Origin: Frankiaceae bacterium
GTDB lineage: Bacteria > Actinomycetota > Actinomycetes > Mycobacteriales > SCTD01
Reading direction: 5' to 3'
NCBI GenBank assembly: GCA_026786045.1
Contig: JAJAYV010000006.1
Coordinates: forward strand, 1-6,042
DNA: 6,042 bases
Positions 1 to 5,700 of the stretch are shown piece by piece. The stretch's first letter is position 1, and each line of letters opens with the position of its first letter. The translations under genes were made by a program, and so were the position numbers. The notes below the pieces were generated by a model. That model worked only from the letters and a program-made list of their open reading frames with translations. It was not told where the DNA came from and did not search any database.

Positions 1-680
1 AACTGGGCGGAGAACCAGTCGATGTCACCGGTCGCGGTCGAGCACCCGTCGTCGGTGGAGGAGGTGGTGCAGGTGGTCAAGGCCGCCGCCGCGGCGGGCC
101 GCCGGGTGAAGGCAATCGGCTCCGGCCACTCCTTCACCTCGATCGGCCTGACCGACGGCGTGCTCGTGCAGCTGGACCGGCTGGACCGGCTGATGTCCGT
201 CGACCGCGGGACCGGCCGGGTCGTCGTGCAGGGCGGCATGGTGCTGCGCCGCCTCAACGCGCTGCTCGCCGAGCACGGCCTGGGGCTGACGAACATGGGC
301 GACGTCGACGCGCAGACCGTCGCCGGCGCGCTGGCGACCGGGACGCACGGCACCGGGCGGGAGAGCGCAGCACTGGCCACGCAGGTCGTGCGGGTGGCCC
401 CCGCCGACGACGTCGCACTGTCCACCGCCTCCGGCCGGGACACCGCCTACGTCGCGGCGCACGTCTTCCGCGGCACCGATCACCGCGCGTACTTCGGGGC
501 GGTCGACGCGCTGATGGGCGAGTTGGCGGCCGGCCGCACTGGGGCAAGCTGCACGGCCTCGGCGCCGGGGAGCTGCGCGAGCGCTACCCGCGCTTCGAGG
601 CGTTCGTCGCCGTGCGCGACCGGCTCGACCCCGAGCGGCGCTTCGCGAACACCTACCTGGACCGGGTGCTCGGCGCCTGA
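1..680 (+). pseudogene. Remnant of FAD-linked D-arabinono-1,4-lactone oxidase family protein (internal deletion plus frameshift)
   Basis: The intact family oxidises sugar lactones or polyols with a covalently bound FAD. The reading frame is already open at base 1 (Asn-Trp-Ala, the usual family N-terminus), so a few codons lie outside the window. Bases 1-390 encode the FAD-binding half, including GSGHSFT with the His (codon 127-129) that normally carries FAD, and the ATGTHGTG nucleotide loop. At about 385-395 the protein jumps from LATQVV straight to RVAPADDVALSTASGRD, which belongs near the C-terminal end of the ALO domain, so roughly 240 residues are missing compared with my recollection of about 430-residue relatives. 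At about 523-528 the frame shifts by one base: frame 1 ends its homology at MGEL, and GGRPHWGKLH...YLDRVLGA continues in frame 3 to TGA 678-680. The stop lies 7 bp from the convergent gene's stop. The family call is firm. Whether the damage is biological or a sequence error is open. Confidence 0.85.
172..189 (+). repeat. 9-bp tandem duplication inside the FAD-domain remnant
   Basis: CTGGACCGG occurs twice in a row (172-180 and 181-189) and encodes Leu-Asp-Arg twice. It keeps the frame and lies in a surface segment of the FAD-binding domain. It is probably a neutral slippage duplication. Confidence 0.6.
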
Positions 681-687
681 GGTCGTC

Positions 688-1688
688 TCACCAGCCGCGC
701 AGGTCGACCGGCCAGGTCTCGACCACGTCGTCGCCGTCGATGAGGTGCATCCGCTCGTGCAGCGCCACCGTCGGGTCGACGTGCGCCGGCAGCGCCCGCA
801 CCAGGTCGCCCACCGCGAAGGACTCGCCGTCCAGCGGTGAGAACGTCGTATGCTCGTCGGAGCAGAACCACACGAGACCGCCTGGCACGGTGGGGTTCCC
901 GTGGTCCATGCCGAGCGACTTCAGGCCGAGGTCGGCGACGGCCCAGCCCTTGGGGCTGGTCGAGACGACCCGCGCCAGCACGGTGAGCGCTTGCTCGAAG
1001 GGCAGCCCGGCGGCGGTGTAGGCGGTGTCCATGAGCGCGTAGCTGCCGGCCTGGACCTCGGTCGCCCAGGTGTTCTCGCGGTAGGTGCCGGTGCCTCCGG
1101 CGGAGACGAGCTCGCCGCCGACGTCGGCGTGCGCGGCCATGAGCAGCTCCATCGCGGTGCGGGTCTGGGCGAGCCGGTCCTCGGGGTCCTCGACGAGCAT
1201 CACGCGGCCCTCATAGCCCATGACACCGCGCACCTCGAGCCCCTTGGACCGGGCCAGGTCGGCCATGCGCCCGGCATCGGCGGGGTCGCAGCCGCAGCGC
1301 GGGAGGCCGACCTCGACGTCGACGACGACCTCGCGCACCCCGCCCGCGGCCGCGGCCTCGACCGTCTGCTCGCTGTCGACGGCGAGCGTGACGCACGCAC
1401 CGGCCTCGGCCACGGCTCCGAGCCGGCGCGCGTCGAGCACCTCGTTGGCCAGCAGCAGGTCCGTGCCCAGCCCGGCAGCGGCCATCCCCTCGACCTCGCG
1501 GACCGTCGCGCAGGTGAAGCCGGTGTGGCCGCGGGCCGCCTGCAGCCAGGCCAGCGCCGTGGTCTTGTGCGCCTTGACGTGCGGGCGGAGCCGGCGGCCG
1601 GGCAGCGCCGCGGACATCGCGTCGAGGTTGGCCGCAAGGGCGCCTGGTCGACGAGCAGCGCCGGCGTCTGCAGGTCGCCGACCTTCAC
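688..1688 (-). pseudogene. D-threonine aldolase / D-serine dehydratase-like PLP enzyme (alanine racemase-type barrel) with a one-base frameshift
   Basis: This fold-type III PLP family cleaves D-threonine (metal-dependent aldolase) or deaminates D-serine. Translation would start at GTG 1688-1686 behind a GAGGA ribosome site (1700-1696), giving MKVGDLQTPALLVD. At about 1638-1643 one base is missing, and the rest (from MSAALPGRRLRPHVKAHK) runs in another frame to TGA 690-688. Restoring one base gives about 333 residues, somewhat short for a family usually near 370. Visible residues are the PLP lysine in RPHVK (codon 1575-1573), the phosphate-binding SAGGTGTY, CSDEH, and a C-terminal His-Val-Asp pair (codons 783-781 and 777-775) at the metal site. 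His-x-Asp matches D-threonine aldolases, while D-serine dehydratases carry His-x-Cys. Apart from the frameshift the frame is clean, so either recent inactivation or a base-calling error would explain it. If the frameshift is false, this is an ordinary CDS. Confidence 0.82.
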
Positions 1689-1704
1689 GCGGATGTCCTC
1701 ATGG

Positions 1705-1740
1705 GGCGAGCACTCTCCCGGGGGCGCCCGCCCCGGTCAA
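1705..1740 (-). promoter_or_regulatory. Candidate promoter of the D-threonine aldolase-like gene
   Basis: Read on the minus strand, TTGACC (1740-1735) is followed after 17 nt by GAGAGT (1717-1712). The -35 is close to TTGACA, and the -10 keeps only the key A2 and T6. Initiation near 1705 would leave a leader of about 17 nt carrying the GAGGA ribosome site before GTG 1688. No experimental support. Confidence 0.4.
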
Positions 1741-1776
1741 CGCGACACTCGGGCCCGCCGCCGTCGGCGTGTCGCG
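1741..1776. promoter_or_regulatory. 8-bp inverted repeat between divergent genes (possible operator)
   Basis: CGCGACAC (1741-1748) and GTGTCGCG (1769-1776) are perfect inverted copies separated by 20 nt. The spacer contains a smaller GCCG/CGGC hairpin. The left arm abuts the -35 of the minus-strand promoter candidate, and the right arm lies just upstream of the plus-strand promoter candidate at 1778. This placement suits an operator for a dimeric regulator better than a terminator, because no gene ends nearby. The regulator is unknown. Confidence 0.5.
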
Positions 1777-1777
1777 A

Positions 1778-1807
1778 ATGACAAAGGTGTAGTACCGGGA
1801 GTAACTT
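1778..1807 (+). promoter_or_regulatory. Candidate distal promoter (P1) of the LysM transglycosylase gene
   Basis: ATGACA (1778-1783), an 18-nt spacer, then TAACTT (1802-1807), which fits the TAnnnT pattern of actinobacterial -10 elements. Initiation would fall near 1814, at the start of the 9-bp repeat array. It lies in the most AT-rich stretch of the window. Confidence 0.4.
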
Positions 1808-1810
1808 CCT

Positions 1811-1846
1811 TTCACTACTGTCCCGCTTGTCACACCAGTCACATCT
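1811..1846 (+). promoter_or_regulatory. 9-bp-periodic GTCACA array, MtrA-box-like
   Basis: Two direct copies, GTCACACCA (1829-1837) and GTCACATCT (1838-1846), sit back to back with a 9-bp period. In the same phase upstream are two degenerate units, GTCCCGCTT (1820-1828) and TTCACTACT (1811-1819). The response regulator MtrA of actinobacteria is known to bind loosely conserved 9-bp direct repeats beginning GTCACA, at oriC and at promoters of cell-wall hydrolase genes such as rpfB. The array overlaps the -35 of the proximal promoter of a wall-hydrolase gene. The repeat is seen directly; the MtrA assignment is inference. Confidence 0.55.
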
Positions 1847-1855
1847 GCGTACGGT
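1827..1855 (+). promoter_or_regulatory. Candidate proximal promoter (P2) of the LysM transglycosylase gene
   Basis: TTGTCA (1827-1832), a 17-nt spacer, then TACGGT (1850-1855) make a good housekeeping-sigma match. Initiation near 1862 would leave a leader of about 37 nt before ATG 1899. The -35 is embedded in the GTCACA array, so a bound regulator would sit directly on this promoter. Confidence 0.5.
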
Positions 1856-1898
1856 CGGTCAACGAATCGCCGTGCTGCCGACCTGTCTGGGGCCCCGA

Positions 1899-2828
1899 AT
1901 GACCCGTCCTGTCTCTCCTGCGCCGCGCCGCGGCCGCCGCCGTGCGACCGGGAGCCTGGGCCTGCTGCTCGCGCTCGCCGTCGTCGTGTCGGCGCACGCC
2001 CCCGGGGCCATCACGGTCCGCCCGGGCGACACCCTCTGGGAGCTGGCCAAGGAGCACGGCACAACCGTCAGCGCACTCAAGGCTCTCAACGGCCTGAGCG
2101 GCGACACCGTCCGCGATGGCCAGGTGCTTCAGCTCGGCGGCAGCAGCGCCGGCGGCGGCACCACCACCGGCGCCCCGGCCGCGGGGACCCACGTCGTGCG
2201 CGCCGGCGACACGCTCAGCCATCTCGCGGCCCGCTACGGCACCACCTCGGCCGCGATCCGCTCGGCCAACAGCATGAGCAGCAGCACCGTCATCATCGGC
2301 CGCCGCCTCACCATCCCCGGCGCGGGCGCCGCGCAGGCCGCCCCGGCCGGCTCCACCGCCCGCCCGGCCGCCGGCCTGAGCACCTCTGTCGCGCAGAACC
2401 GCGCGACCCTGGCCGCCCGCAGCCACCCCTCGAAGGCGACGGTCCGGTCGATGGTCGGCGCCACCGCCCGGACGTACGGCGTCTCGCCCTCGCTCGCGGT
2501 CGCCATCGCCTACCAGGAGAGCGGCTTCCAGCAGCGCGTCGTCTCGGGCGTCAACGCGATCGGCGTCATGCAGGTGCTGCCGAACACGGGACGCAACCTC
2601 GGCCGGCAGTACGGCCTGTCGCTGGATCTGCTCGACACCCAGGACAACATCACCGCCGGCGTCCTGCTGCTGCGCCAGCTGCAGCGCTCGGTCGGGTCGA
2701 ACGACATGGTCCTTGCGGGCTACTACCAGGGCGTGGGCTCCATCGCCCAGAAGGGCCTGCTGCCGCAGACGCACCAGTACATCAAGAACATCAACTACCT
2801 GCGCAGCACCCGCTTCCCCAACGGCTGA
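1899..2828 (+). CDS. Secreted LysM-domain lytic transglycosylase (SLT family)
   Basis: The 309-residue product is predicted to cleave the glycan strand of peptidoglycan outside the membrane. ATG 1899 was chosen because it gives an Arg-rich n-region (RRGRRR, residues 10-15) and a hydrophobic core (19-34). An upstream in-frame TTG at 1827 lies inside the promoter. The ribosome site is weak (GGGG about 8 nt upstream). The signal may stay uncleaved, since Pro follows the AHA at 32-34. Two LysM modules, which bind N-acetylglucosamine polymers, lie at about 38-79 (RPGDTLWELA) and 98-140 (RAGDTLSHLA), separated by a Gly/Thr/Ala linker. An Ala/Pro linker leads to the SLT domain (about 182-302) with catalytic Glu207 in QESGF, GVMQVLP at 222-228, and GYYQG at 274-278 where classical SLTs have AYNAG. 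The PASTA kinase gene follows 49 bp downstream, making a cell-wall pair. The exact bond specificity is not shown by sequence. Confidence 0.9.
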   Translation: MTRPVSPAPRRGRRRATGSLGLLLALAVVVSAHAPGAITVRPGDTLWELAKEHGTTVSALKALNGLSGDTVRDGQVLQLGGSSAGGGTTTGAPAAGTHVVRAGDTLSHLAARYGTTSAAIRSANSMSSSTVIIGRRLTIPGAGAAQAAPAGSTARPAAGLSTSVAQNRATLAARSHPSKATVRSMVGATARTYGVSPSLAVAIAYQESGFQQRVVSGVNAIGVMQVLPNTGRNLGRQYGLSLDLLDTQDNITAGVLLLRQLQRSVGSNDMVLAGYYQGVGSIAQKGLLPQTHQYIKNINYLRSTRFPNG

Positions 2829-2840
2829 CCCGCGCGCCTG

Positions 2841-2864
2841 AGGGCGTCTCGCGAAGGTCGCCCT
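2841..2864 (+). terminator. Weak hairpin after the LysM transglycosylase gene
   Basis: AGGGCG (2841-2846) and CGCCCT (2859-2864) can pair across 12 nt, starting 12 nt after the stop codon. There is no U-tract, and the last base overlaps the -10 of the next gene, so termination may be partial. Confidence 0.35.
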
Positions 2865-2877
2865 AGACTCGGTCACC
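2864..2877 (+). promoter_or_regulatory. Leaderless promoter (-10 TAGACT) of the PASTA kinase gene
   Basis: TAGACT (2864-2869) is a canonical actinobacterial -10 hexamer. The GTG start follows after 8 nt, where initiation is expected, and no Shine-Dalgarno sequence is present. This indicates a leaderless mRNA. No convincing -35 is seen at the expected distance. Confidence 0.6.
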
Positions 2878-4770
2878 GTGGACGCGACCGTCGGCACGCC
2901 TGCGGCGACCGACGAGGACCCCCTCGTCGGACGCCTGCTAGACGGGCGGTACCGCCTGGACGCGGCGATCGCCCGCGGCGGCATGGCCACCGTCTACCGC
3001 GCGACCGACCTGCGGCTCGACCGCACCGTCGCGGTCAAGGTGATGCGCCCGGCCCTGGCCGAGGACCCCGACTTCGTCGACCGCTTCGCCCGCGAGGCGC
3101 GCGCCGCCGCCCGACTCTCGAGCCCCGAGGTCGTGGCGGTCCACGACCAAGGCACCGACGCCGCGACCGGCACGGCGTACCTCGTCATGGAGCACGTCGC
3201 GGGCATCACCCTGCGCGACGTCGTCCGTGACGCCGCGCCGCTGACCCCCGCCCGCGCGCTCGACCTGCTCGAGCCGGTGCTGCGCGCGCTGGCCGCGGCC
3301 CACGGCGCCGGCCTGGTTCACCGCGACGTCAAGCCTGAGAACGTCCTGCTCGGCGACGACGGCCAGGTCAAGGTCGCCGACTTCGGCCTGGCCCGCGCGA
3401 TCGAGAGCAGCAACCTGACCGCCACGACCGGACTGCTCATCGGCACGGTGGCCTACCTGGCCCCCGAGCAGGTCGAGCACGGCCGTGCCGACACGCGCAC
3501 CGACGTCTACGCGGCCGGCATCCTGTTGTTCGAGCTGCTGACGGGCGTGCCGCCGTACTTCTCCGACAGTCCCCTGTCGGTGGCCTACCGGCACGTGAAC
3601 GAGGACGTCCCGCCGCCGTCGCCCCTCGTCGAGGGCATCCCGGTCGTGCTCGACGACCTTGTCCTCGCGGCAACCCGCCGCGACCCCGCGGCCCGCCCCG
3701 TCGACGCGGGCGCCTTCCTCGCCGAGCTGCGCGCCGTCCGCAGCGGCCTCGGCCCCGCGACCGGTCCGGTCGTGCGACGGGTCGACCACCCGACGCTGGT
3801 CGTCTCCCGCGAGGAGCTCGCGGCCCACACGGCCTCCACCCCGGCCTCCACCCCGGCCGACGCGCCGGCCGCCGCGAAGCCCAAGCGCGCAGGCCGCGTC
3901 TCCCCGCTCGTGCTCTGGTCGCTCGTCGCCGCGCTGCTCATGACGGTCGGCGTGGCGGGCGGCTGGTACCTCACCTCGGGCCGCTTCACCACCGCGCCGA
4001 CCGCCACCGGCCTGGCCGAGGCCGCTGCCGTCGAGCAGCTCCTCGCCGCCGGGTTCGAGGTCACCGTCGACCCCGACCCGCAGTTCAGCGAGACCGTCGC
4101 CGCAGGGCTGGTGCTGTCGCAGGACCCCGGCCCCGGCGAACGCGTCCGCCGGGGCGGCGAGATCACTCTCGTGCTGTCCCAGGGCCCGGACCGCCGCGCG
4201 GTGCCCGAGGTCGCCGGCCAGCAGCAGCAGGAGGCGGTCGACGCGCTCGAGGGCGTGGGGCTGGAGGCCGGCGAGATCACGCAGGCCTTCAGCGACCAGC
4301 CGGTCGGCACGGTCCTCAGCAGCGACCCGGCCGCCGGCGAACAGCTGCGCGAGGGCACCCCCGTCGCGCTGGTCGTCAGCAAGGGCGTGGAGCTGCTCGA
4401 CGTGCCCGATGTCGTCGGCGCGCCGCAGGCCGACGCCGAGGCGGCGCTCGACGCGGCGGGCTTCACGGCCGAGGTCACCGAGGTCTTCAGCGAGAGCGTC
4501 GCCCGCGGGACCGTCGTCGCCCAGGACCCGGCCGACGGCCAGGCCCCGCGCGGGTCCGCCGTCGCCCTGCAGGTCAGCAAGGGCCCGGAGCTCATCACCG
4601 TCCCGGACGTCACCGGCCAGCGCCGCGCACAGGCCGAGGCTGCGCTCACCGCGCTCGGGCTCAAGACCCGCGTCTTCGCCATCCCGGGACCGGGCACGGT
4701 GCGCTCGACCGATCCCGGAGCCGGGGCGACGGTCCGCAAGGGCGCGACCATCACGGTCTACGTCTTCTAG
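2878..4770 (+). CDS. Transmembrane Ser/Thr protein kinase with four PASTA repeats (PknB/Stk1 type)
   Basis: The 630-residue membrane kinase is expected to sense muropeptides or lipid II outside and phosphorylate wall-synthesis and division proteins inside. The kinase domain spans about 24-290: glycine loop ARGGMATVY (32-40), AVKV with Lys54, Glu73 in helix C, HRDVKPEN with catalytic Asp150, DFG with Asp168, an activation segment with adjacent Thr183/Thr184 (likely autophosphorylation sites) before GTVAYLAPE, and the RDPAARP end motif. An Ala/Pro/Thr juxtamembrane linker follows, then one membrane segment (about 343-365, ending GGWYL) and four PASTA repeats at about 370-437, 440-506, 507-573 and 573-630. 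Repeats 2-4 open with VP-V; the first has lost this signature. GTG 2878 was chosen because it follows the -10 at leaderless spacing. All catalytic residues are present. The partner LysM gene lies upstream and nfo begins 36 bp downstream. Paralogues PknA, PknB and PknL cannot be told apart here, so no symbol is given. Confidence 0.95.
   Translation: MDATVGTPAATDEDPLVGRLLDGRYRLDAAIARGGMATVYRATDLRLDRTVAVKVMRPALAEDPDFVDRFAREARAAARLSSPEVVAVHDQGTDAATGTAYLVMEHVAGITLRDVVRDAAPLTPARALDLLEPVLRALAAAHGAGLVHRDVKPENVLLGDDGQVKVADFGLARAIESSNLTATTGLLIGTVAYLAPEQVEHGRADTRTDVYAAGILLFELLTGVPPYFSDSPLSVAYRHVNEDVPPPSPLVEGIPVVLDDLVLAATRRDPAARPVDAGAFLAELRAVRSGLGPATGPVVRRVDHPTLVVSREELAAHTASTPASTPADAPAAAKPKRAGRVSPLVLWSLVAALLMTVGVAGGWYLTSGRFTTAPTATGLAEAAAVEQLLAAGFEVTVDPDPQFSETVAAGLVLSQDPGPGERVRRGGEITLVLSQGPDRRAVPEVAGQQQQEAVDALEGVGLEAGEITQAFSDQPVGTVLSSDPAAGEQLREGTPVALVVSKGVELLDVPDVVGAPQADAEAALDAAGFTAEVTEVFSESVARGTVVAQDPADGQAPRGSAVALQVSKGPELITVPDVTGQRRAQAEAALTALGLKTRVFAIPGPGTVRSTDPGAGATVRKGATITVYVF
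3831..3854 (+). repeat. 12-bp tandem duplication in the kinase juxtamembrane linker
   Basis: GGCCTCCACCCC occurs twice in tandem (3831-3842, 3843-3854), encoding repeated Ala-Ser-Thr-Pro. It keeps the frame and lies in the low-complexity linker between kinase domain and membrane segment, so linker length probably varies between strains. The Thr and Ser residues are possible phosphorylation sites. Confidence 0.7.
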
Positions 4771-4773
4771 TTT

Positions 4774-4787
4774 CGGGGCCCACCCCG
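4774..4787 (+). terminator. Short GC hairpin after the kinase gene
   Basis: CGGGG (4774-4778) pairs with CCCCG (4783-4787) around a four-base CCCA loop, three bases after the kinase stop codon. There is no U-tract. It may be a weak terminator separating the kinase from nfo. Confidence 0.4.
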
Positions 4788-4794
4788 GCTCTGG

Positions 4795-4806
4795 CAGTCT
4801 GTCCGG
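4795..4806 (+). promoter_or_regulatory. Candidate leaderless promoter of the nfo gene
   Basis: CAGTCT (4795-4800), within GGCAGTCT, keeps A2 and T6 of the TAnnnT -10 pattern and ends 6 nt before GTG 4807. There is no ribosome-binding sequence in the gap. The arrangement mirrors the kinase gene, so a leaderless start is likely, though the hexamer is weaker. Confidence 0.45.
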
Positions 4807-5667
4807 GTGCCTCCCCGCAAGCCCTCCGCCGTCGGGGCCCACGTCCCCGTCTCGGGGGGTCTGGTGAAGGCCCTGGCGTACGCCCGCGAGATCGGCGCGG
4901 GAGCGGTGCAGGTCTTCGTCTCCAACCCGCGCGGGTGGGCGCCGAGCCCGGGCGACCCGGCGCAGGACGAGCGCTTCCGCGACGACTGCGCGCGCAGCGG
5001 AATCCCGGTCTACGTCCACGCCCCGTACCTGGTGAACTTCGGCTCCCCCACCGAGGCGACGCTGGTCAAGAGCGTCGGCGCCGTCGACCACGCGATGCGC
5101 CGCGCGACGGCGATCGGGGCCAAGGGCGTGGTGGTGCACGCAGGGAGCGCGGTCGCCGGCGCCCACCGCGACGAGGCGCTGGCCCAGCTGCGCAGCCACC
5201 TGCTGCCGCTGCTCGACGCCGCCGAGCCCGACGGACCGCGGCTGCTCGTGGAGCCGACGGCCGGGGGCGGGCAGGCCCTGTGTGCGACGGTGCAGGAGCT
5301 CCAGCCGTGGTTCGCCCAGCTCGACGCGCACGAGCTGCTCGGGGTCTGCCTCGACACCTGCCACGCCTGGGCGGCCGGCCACGACGTCGCCGGACCGGGC
5401 GGCATGAAGAAGACGCTCGACGCGCTGGTCAAGGCCGTCGGACGCGGCCGACTCGGGCTCGTGCACGCCAACGACAGCAAGGACCCGCTCGGCTCGACGC
5501 GCGACCGGCACGAGGCGATCGGCGCCGGCCACATCGGCAAGGACGCCTTCGCCGAGCTCTTCCGCCACCCGGCGACGCGAGGGGTACCGGTCGTGGTCGA
5601 GACGCCCGGCGACGCGAGCACCCACCGCCGCGACGTCGAGCTCCTCTGCGCCCTGCGCGACGGGTAG
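4807..5667 (+). CDS. nfo: Deoxyribonuclease IV (AP endonuclease family 2)
   Basis: The 286-residue product is predicted to cut DNA 5' to abasic sites and to remove 3'-blocking groups in base-excision repair, using three zinc ions in a TIM barrel. Its length matches E. coli Nfo (about 285). All nine expected metal ligands are visible: His71 (YVHAPY), His111 (VVHAGS), Glu149 (LVEPTAG), Asp183 and His186 (CLDTCH), His220 (VHANDSK), Asp233 and His235 (RDRHE) and Glu265 (VVETPG). The N-terminal GAHVPVSGG matches the first barrel strand. GTG 4807 is the only sensible start and sits just after a -10-like hexamer, with no ribosome site. The 36-bp gap holds a small hairpin, so transcription is probably separate from the kinase gene, although read-through is possible. 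The enzyme is cytoplasmic, and nothing in the sequence suggests damage or altered specificity. Confidence 0.95.
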   Translation: MPPRKPSAVGAHVPVSGGLVKALAYAREIGAGAVQVFVSNPRGWAPSPGDPAQDERFRDDCARSGIPVYVHAPYLVNFGSPTEATLVKSVGAVDHAMRRATAIGAKGVVVHAGSAVAGAHRDEALAQLRSHLLPLLDAAEPDGPRLLVEPTAGGGQALCATVQELQPWFAQLDAHELLGVCLDTCHAWAAGHDVAGPGGMKKTLDALVKAVGRGRLGLVHANDSKDPLGSTRDRHEAIGAGHIGKDAFAELFRHPATRGVPVVVETPGDASTHRRDVELLCALRDG

Positions 5668-5671
5668 CGGT

Positions 5672-5694
5672 CGGGCGGGCCGCCTGGCCGCCCG
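5672..5694 (+). terminator. Strong GC hairpin directly after nfo
   Basis: CGGGCGG (5672-5678) pairs perfectly with CCGCCCG (5688-5694) around a nine-base loop, starting four bases after the nfo stop. There is no U-tract, which is common for actinobacterial terminators. It is the best terminator candidate for nfo. Confidence 0.6.
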
Positions 5695-5700
5695 GCACGA

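Noticed and set aside
1827..1898. Upstream in-frame TTG start for the transglycosylase (24 extra residues)
   Set aside because: The TTG is the first half of the TTGTCA -35 element and lies in the repeat array. The extension would bury the signal peptide behind a non-signal N-terminus.
1741..1898. Cyclic-di-AMP (ydaO-type) riboswitch, often found before actinobacterial wall-hydrolase genes
   Set aside because: I looked for the conserved core blocks of this riboswitch and found none. The leader from P2 is only about 37 nt, too short for it.
850..1902. A 350-codon plus-strand open frame antisense to the D-threonine aldolase-like gene
   Set aside because: It is an antisense shadow in high-GC DNA. 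Its sequence is Gly/His/Arg-rich low complexity without any domain, and the minus strand encodes clear PLP-enzyme motifs.
1839..2990. A 383-codon minus-strand open frame across the LysM gene
   Set aside because: Composition is an Arg/Ala/Gly shadow of the transglycosylase, with no motif.
3831..3854. The ASTP direct repeat as a mobile or CRISPR-like repeat
   Set aside because: There are only two 12-bp in-frame copies inside a coding linker, so simple slippage explains them.
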